NCBI GenBank assembly: GCA_040506775.1
Contig: JBEVWC010000002.1
Coordinates: 62,001-126,000, forward strand
Reading direction: 5' to 3'
DNA: 64,000 nt
DNA from: Thiodiazotropha sp040506775
GTDB taxonomy: Bacteria > Pseudomonadota > Gammaproteobacteria > Chromatiales > Chromatiaceae
A model generated the notes under the pieces. It did no database searches, was not told where the DNA came from, and saw nothing but the letters and a program-made list of their open reading frames with translations. Positions 60,461-64,000 of this stretch are shown here, piece after piece (position 1 is the stretch's first letter; every line of letters begins with the position of its first letter). The position numbers and the translations under genes are program-made.

Positions 60461-62188
60461 ATGCATCTTGATACCTTCCTTTTCTCCGCCTTGCTGCTGC
60501 TGCTGGTGACCTCGATCACCGTGGCCCTGTTCAAGCATCTGGGACTGGGATCCGTACTCGGGCTGCTGGTGGCAGGAATCGTTGTCGGACCCCATTCCCC
60601 GGGACCCTATGTCACGGAGCACGTTGAGGATGTTCGTCATTTCACGGAACTCGGCGTGGTACTGCTGCTGTTTCTCATCGGTTTGGAGATGCAGCCACGT
60701 CGACTCTGGGGTATGCGCCGTGAGGTGTTCGGCCTCGGTAGCCTGCAGATACTGCTGACCGGCATAGTCATTGCCCTCTACCTGCGTCAGTACGAGTCCT
60801 CCTGGTCATTGGCGCTGTTGATCGGATTGACCTTCGCACTCTCATCCACAGCGTTCGTCATGCAGATGCTGCATGAGCGGGACGAGACCGCCAGTCAGCA
60901 CGGCACCACCGCCTTTTCGATTCTGCTGATGCAGGATCTCGCCATCGTGCCGCTGTTGGCGGCCGTGCCGATTCTCTCCGATGCAGGTCGCCTCTCCGCG
61001 GAAGTACCCCTCTGGCAACAGTTCTCGATCGTTGTCGGTATGATCCTGGTATTGCTGGGGTTCGGACGTTACGTACTTCCGCCGGTGCTCAATCATCTCG
61101 CTCGCCAGGCCAACCGGGAAGGGTTTCTGCTGGTGGTGATGCTGGCGGTTTTCCTGGCCGCCTGGGCAATGTTCCGGGCCGGCCTTTCGATGGCCCTGGG
61201 GGCCTTCGTCATGGGTATGCTGCTTTCCGGGTCGGACTACCGGTTGCAGATTCAGGCCTCCATCGAACCCTACAAGGGGTTGCTGATGAGCCTGTTCTTT
61301 GTCGCTGTGGGCATGTCCATCAATTTCTCATCCCTGCATGATCAACTGCCGATCTTTACCCAACACATCCTGGTGATCGTACTGATCAAACTCGTGGTGT
61401 TGTTTCTGCTGGCGCTGGCGTTTGGTTTTTCCCGCTTGGTTGCGATGCGGATCAGCGTCTTTCTTGCCCAGGGCGGTGAGTTTGGCTTCGTGCTGTTTGG
61501 CTCGGCCAAGGCCCTGCAACTGATTGATGATCAGACTTTCGTCACCGCCGTCGGGGTGATTTCGGTGAGCATGCTGATCACCCCTGTACTGGTGAACATC
61601 AGTGATCGACTGGCCAGGCGTTTCCAAACTGACACTCAGGACACGGATCACCTGCGGTATCCGGCGGACCAGGGTGATCAGCATCGAAAGGTTGTGATTG
61701 GTGGTTACGGCCGAGTCGGTCATACCGTGGCCGTAATGCTCCATTCCAGCGGGATTCCCCTGGTTATCTTCGATACCTCTCCGGATCGCGTCGCCCAGGG
61801 CAAGCGGGATGGTTTGCCCGTCTACTATGGCGATATCAGTGATGCGGATCTGCAGGAGGCGGCGGACCTGGAGAGCGCCACCCTTGTGGTACTCACCATC
61901 AACAGTGGTCCCACCGCGCTGAAGACCATTGCACGGCTGAGAAACCGTTTCCCCAACCTGCCGATCATATCCCGGGCCCGGGATCTGGAAGCCTGTGGAC
62001 ACCAGGTCAGCGCCGGGGCCACCCGGGCCTTTCCCGAGGCCTTGGAAAGCAGCCTCCGGCTGGGCGCCGTGGCCCTGGAGATGATCGACATGCCGAAAGA
62101 GAATGTGGATCTGCTGCTGCAGGGTGTGCGCCAGGACAACTATACCCTGGTGGTTTCCGAAGAGGATGTGCTGCGCAAAAAACAGTAA
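60461..62188 (+). CDS. Monovalent cation:proton antiporter (CPA2) with TrkA-N domain
   Basis: A KefB/KefC-like inner-membrane antiporter, 575 aa. About twelve membrane helices (1-385) include the CPA2 segments LFLIGLEMQPRRLW and FVMGMLLSGSDYR; a cytoplasmic RCK/TrkA-N domain (about 405-520) has the nucleotide-binding GGYGRVGHTVAVML and acidic end of the second strand (FDTSPD). Likely exchanges K+ or Na+ for H+ under glutathione or nucleotide control. No kefF-type ancillary gene is adjacent. ATG 60461 begins at the first helix; upstream codons are poor. Confidence 0.9.
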   Translation: MHLDTFLFSALLLLLVTSITVALFKHLGLGSVLGLLVAGIVVGPHSPGPYVTEHVEDVRHFTELGVVLLLFLIGLEMQPRRLWGMRREVFGLGSLQILLTGIVIALYLRQYESSWSLALLIGLTFALSSTAFVMQMLHERDETASQHGTTAFSILLMQDLAIVPLLAAVPILSDAGRLSAEVPLWQQFSIVVGMILVLLGFGRYVLPPVLNHLARQANREGFLLVVMLAVFLAAWAMFRAGLSMALGAFVMGMLLSGSDYRLQIQASIEPYKGLLMSLFFVAVGMSINFSSLHDQLPIFTQHILVIVLIKLVVLFLLALAFGFSRLVAMRISVFLAQGGEFGFVLFGSAKALQLIDDQTFVTAVGVISVSMLITPVLVNISDRLARRFQTDTQDTDHLRYPADQGDQHRKVVIGGYGRVGHTVAVMLHSSGIPLVIFDTSPDRVAQGKRDGLPVYYGDISDADLQEAADLESATLVVLTINSGPTALKTIARLRNRFPNLPIISRARDLEACGHQVSAGATRAFPEALESSLRLGAVALEMIDMPKENVDLLLQGVRQDNYTLVVSEEDVLRKKQ

Positions 62189-62405
62189 TACAGAGCGTCC
62201 CCTAAAAAGCACAAACTATACAATGTTAATTTAATTACCAAGTATACTGCTTGGGTATTTTAATCGGCACTCGATTGGACTAGAGTTGGATCAGGGAGAA
62301 ATGCGGCACCGCTCTGAATTCATCTGAACAGGGTCTTCGCCGCGAGCGTCTCGAAAGGATAACAATAATGATGCGGCCGCCACACCGCGTATCGAGGACG
62401 ATCAG

Positions 62406-62588
62406 ATGCCGAAACTCACAAGCGGTTTGACCCGCAAAGAACGTCTCAAGGTTTTACAATCCATCGACAGCGTTCTTAAAAGCCACAATCTCAATGAACA
62501 GAGGGTATTACGGGCCTATCGAAAGCGTATCGCCGAGGAATGCCTTCAGGAATCCGCAAGCGAATACGGCTGGGCGGTCAACGCCTGA
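62406..62588 (+). CDS. Small hypothetical protein, 60 aa
   Basis: A helical, charged 60-aa protein (KLTSGLTRKERLKVLQSID start, RAYRKRIAEECLQE centre). GAGG lies 8 bases before ATG 62406. It overlaps the 3' end of yciK on the other strand by 43 bases. AT-rich DNA with a TATACT box (62243) lies upstream. No family recognised; codon use is plausible. Confidence 0.5.
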   Translation: MPKLTSGLTRKERLKVLQSIDSVLKSHNLNEQRVLRAYRKRIAEECLQESASEYGWAVNA

Positions 62589-63304
62589 CCGTTGACCTGG
62601 CGGCTGTCCGGCCCCATCAGGTAGAGGTAGCTGCCCATCAGGGTCTCGGGTAACGGGTGGGTGAGAGGGTTCTCACCCGGGTAGGCCCAGGCCCTGAGAG
62701 ATGTTCGGGTCGGGCAGGGCGCAATACTGTTGACCCGTATCGGGCTGTTTTCCAGCTCGTCCGCCAGAATCTGCATCAGGCCTTCAATGCCAAATTTGGA
62801 CACGCCATAGGCCCCCCAGTAGGCCTTGCCTTTGCGTCCCCGCTCATCCGAAGTGAACAGGATCGAAGCGTCAGTCGATTTACGCAGCAATGGAAGACAG
62901 GCCTGGGTCAACAAAAACGGCGCGTTGAGATTAACCTGCAGGACCTTCTGCCAGGTCTCATAGTCGTAATCGTCGATGCGGCTCAGCAAAGCGAGTTGCG
63001 CTGCGTTATGCAGTAATCCGTCGAGCCGGCCAAAGGTCTCCATCAGGGTGACACCCAGGGCGTAGTAGTCCTCAGGCGGTGACTTGTTGAGATCGAAACT
63101 GATCAGAGCGGGTGTGGGGCCTCCTGCTTCCTCGATCGCATCATAGGTCTCTTTGAGTCGGGTTTCGTTGCGACCCAGCAGCACGACCGTGGCGCCATGC
63201 GCGCCAAACGCCTTCGCCGCGGCCTGTCCGATGCCACTGCCCGCGCCCGTAACCAGAATGACACGGTCTTCGAGCAGATTGTTGCCGGGTTTGTAGTCGT
63301 GCAT
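62546..63304 (-). CDS. yciK: Short-chain dehydrogenase/reductase YciK
   Basis: A classical SDR, 252 aa, the length of E. coli YciK. Rossmann motif TGAGSGIG (about 18-25), NAAQ in place of NNAG, and the catalytic Tyr-Lys pair in YGVSKFGIEG. Substrate unknown. It follows the mupP-like gene on the minus strand, an order shared with Pseudomonas (ubiG-mupP-yciK). ATG 63304 is chosen; the upstream frame is atypical. Confidence 0.92.
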   Translation of the reverse strand: MHDYKPGNNLLEDRVILVTGAGSGIGQAAAKAFGAHGATVVLLGRNETRLKETYDAIEEAGGPTPALISFDLNKSPPEDYYALGVTLMETFGRLDGLLHNAAQLALLSRIDDYDYETWQKVLQVNLNAPFLLTQACLPLLRKSTDASILFTSDERGRKGKAYWGAYGVSKFGIEGLMQILADELENSPIRVNSIAPCPTRTSLRAWAYPGENPLTHPLPETLMGSYLYLMGPDSRQVNGQALTAQPYSLADS

Positions 63305-63448
63305 GGTCTCACCTTGGATTACGAGGCCGGGATTATAGCGGCTCTGCTTGTTGAACGGCATTGATAATATTGGATGCTTCGCGTCCCCCGGTTCTGCGTG
63401 GAGCAGTAGATCGGGGCGATGCGATGGTAAACCTGATATTGCAGGGCT

Positions 63449-64000
63449 TCACAGCCAGTCGAGGATCTCCAGAGGGTGATCGATCAGCCCATCCGCCTGC
63501 CACTCCTGGGGATTGTCATCCTCAGCGAGATAACCGAAACGGGCTGCCAGGGTGCGTGTGCCCGCCCTGCGCCCCGCTTCGATGTCCCGAACCGCATCGC
63601 CCACATACAGGGTCTGGGCGGGATCGACACCGGATACCCGGCAGGCATGCAGAATCGGTTCCGGGTGGGGTTTCGCGTAGGGGGTGGTGTCCCCGCTGAC
63701 GATGATGCAGGCGCGCTGCTCCAGGCCCAGTTCCCGCATCAGTGGATCGGTCAGACGGGAGGGCTTGTTGGTGACGATCCCCCACAGTACGCCCCGTTGC
63801 TCGAGCGTCTCCAATAACTCGGGCATACCTTCAAACAAGCGCGTCAGTACCGCGATGCGTTCGAGGTAGTAGTCCAGGAATTCTGTCTGCAGACCCGGGA
63901 ATTCAGGATCTTCAGGTTCGATGCCAAAACCGGTTTTCAACATCGCCTTGCTGCCATGAGACACGGAGGGCCGCAGGGTTTCGAAGTCGATATCCGGTTT
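63449..64000 (-). CDS. mupP: HAD-family sugar phosphatase, MupP/Gph type (5' end beyond window)
   Basis: A haloacid-dehalogenase phosphatase, C-terminal 183 residues visible; the N-terminus with the DxDGT nucleophile lies past the window. The frame continues unbroken to base 64000. Visible motifs are WGIVTNKPSRL, the Lys in PYAKPHPEPIL and YVGDAVRDIEAG. The sequence and the position next to yciK match MupP of Pseudomonas, which dephosphorylates N-acetylmuramic acid 6-phosphate in cell-wall recycling; phosphoglycolate phosphatase (Gph) is the alternative. Confidence 0.85.
   Translation of the reverse strand, partial: KPDIDFETLRPSVSHGSKAMLKTGFGIEPEDPEFPGLQTEFLDYYLERIAVLTRLFEGMPELLETLEQRGVLWGIVTNKPSRLTDPLMRELGLEQRACIIVSGDTTPYAKPHPEPILHACRVSGVDPAQTLYVGDAVRDIEAGRRAGTRTLAARFGYLAEDDNPQEWQADGLIDHPLEILDWL

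Overview
The window reads as one continuous stretch of a gammaproteobacterial chromosome. Several gene orders are gammaproteobacterial hallmarks: yciI-yciB next to the PHP phosphatase gene rnm, yciO, an M50 peptidase gene, trpS, scpA, scpB and rluB; purB, acnA, hflD, mnmA and rluE; clpS-clpA-infA; and yciK next to a mupP-like phosphatase gene. Genes are GC-rich in third positions. Intergenic spaces carry three families of palindromic repeats common in free-living and symbiotic sulfur-oxidising gammaproteobacteria (Chromatiales and Sedimenticola-like). The class is well supported; the finer placement is my inference. There is no prophage, CRISPR array, rRNA operon or intact insertion sequence. 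One tRNA gene, tRNA-Lys(UUU), lies at 13049-13124 with its own promoter and terminator.

Region by region: 1-1.3 kb holds a small hypothetical gene and a 467-bp non-coding element with terminal inverted repeats. 1.3-3.4 kb (minus) encodes a parvulin lipoprotein, YciI and YciB. 3.6-10.7 kb (plus) is a dense housekeeping run: rnm, yciO-like, M50 protease, trpS, scpA, scpB, rluB and a MagIII-like DNA glycosylase. 10.6-16.2 kb has two diguanylate cyclases, a double-thioredoxin protein, tRNA-Lys and a periplasmic protein that joins two lysozyme-inhibitor folds. 16.4-20.6 kb (minus) has a response regulator, a CHASE histidine kinase and a chromosomal relative of phage large polyvalent proteins. 20.7-24.7 kb has mtgA, a 273-bp tandem repeat array, a DUF3617 protein and an orphan MotA/MotB-like stator pair. 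24.7-31.5 kb has a DEAD-box helicase, a zinc ribbon protein, a metallophosphoesterase, a SCO1 protein and a TonB-ExbD-ExbB energy transducer. 31.8-47.3 kb holds nudF-like, a GNAT-DUF7931 protein, roxA, purB, acnA, hflD, mnmA, rluE, a cold-shock gene, clpS-clpA, infA and a DUF2333 gene. 47.3-49 kb is a gene-free, repeat-built stretch that includes a 978-bp element with near-identical ends. 49-54 kb has a basic coiled-coil protein, an SLC13 permease and a second-type EF-G. 54.5-59.6 kb (plus) is a tightly overlapping three-gene unit: a FimX-like protein (two REC domains plus degenerate GGDEF and EAL) followed by two dynamin-like/Era-like DUF697 GTPases. 60-64 kb has a Cys-rich small protein, a CPA2 antiporter, yciK and a mupP-like gene cut by the window end.

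Most genes are ordinary housekeeping. Three parts look most novel. The first is the FimX-like/GTPase/GTPase operon, where a catalytically dead cyclic-di-GMP-type receptor is translationally linked to two membrane-associated GTPases. The second is the stand-alone relative of phage polyvalent proteins placed upstream of a histidine kinase and response regulator. The third is the layered repeat elements, which share ends, internal hairpins and module order but carry no transposase.
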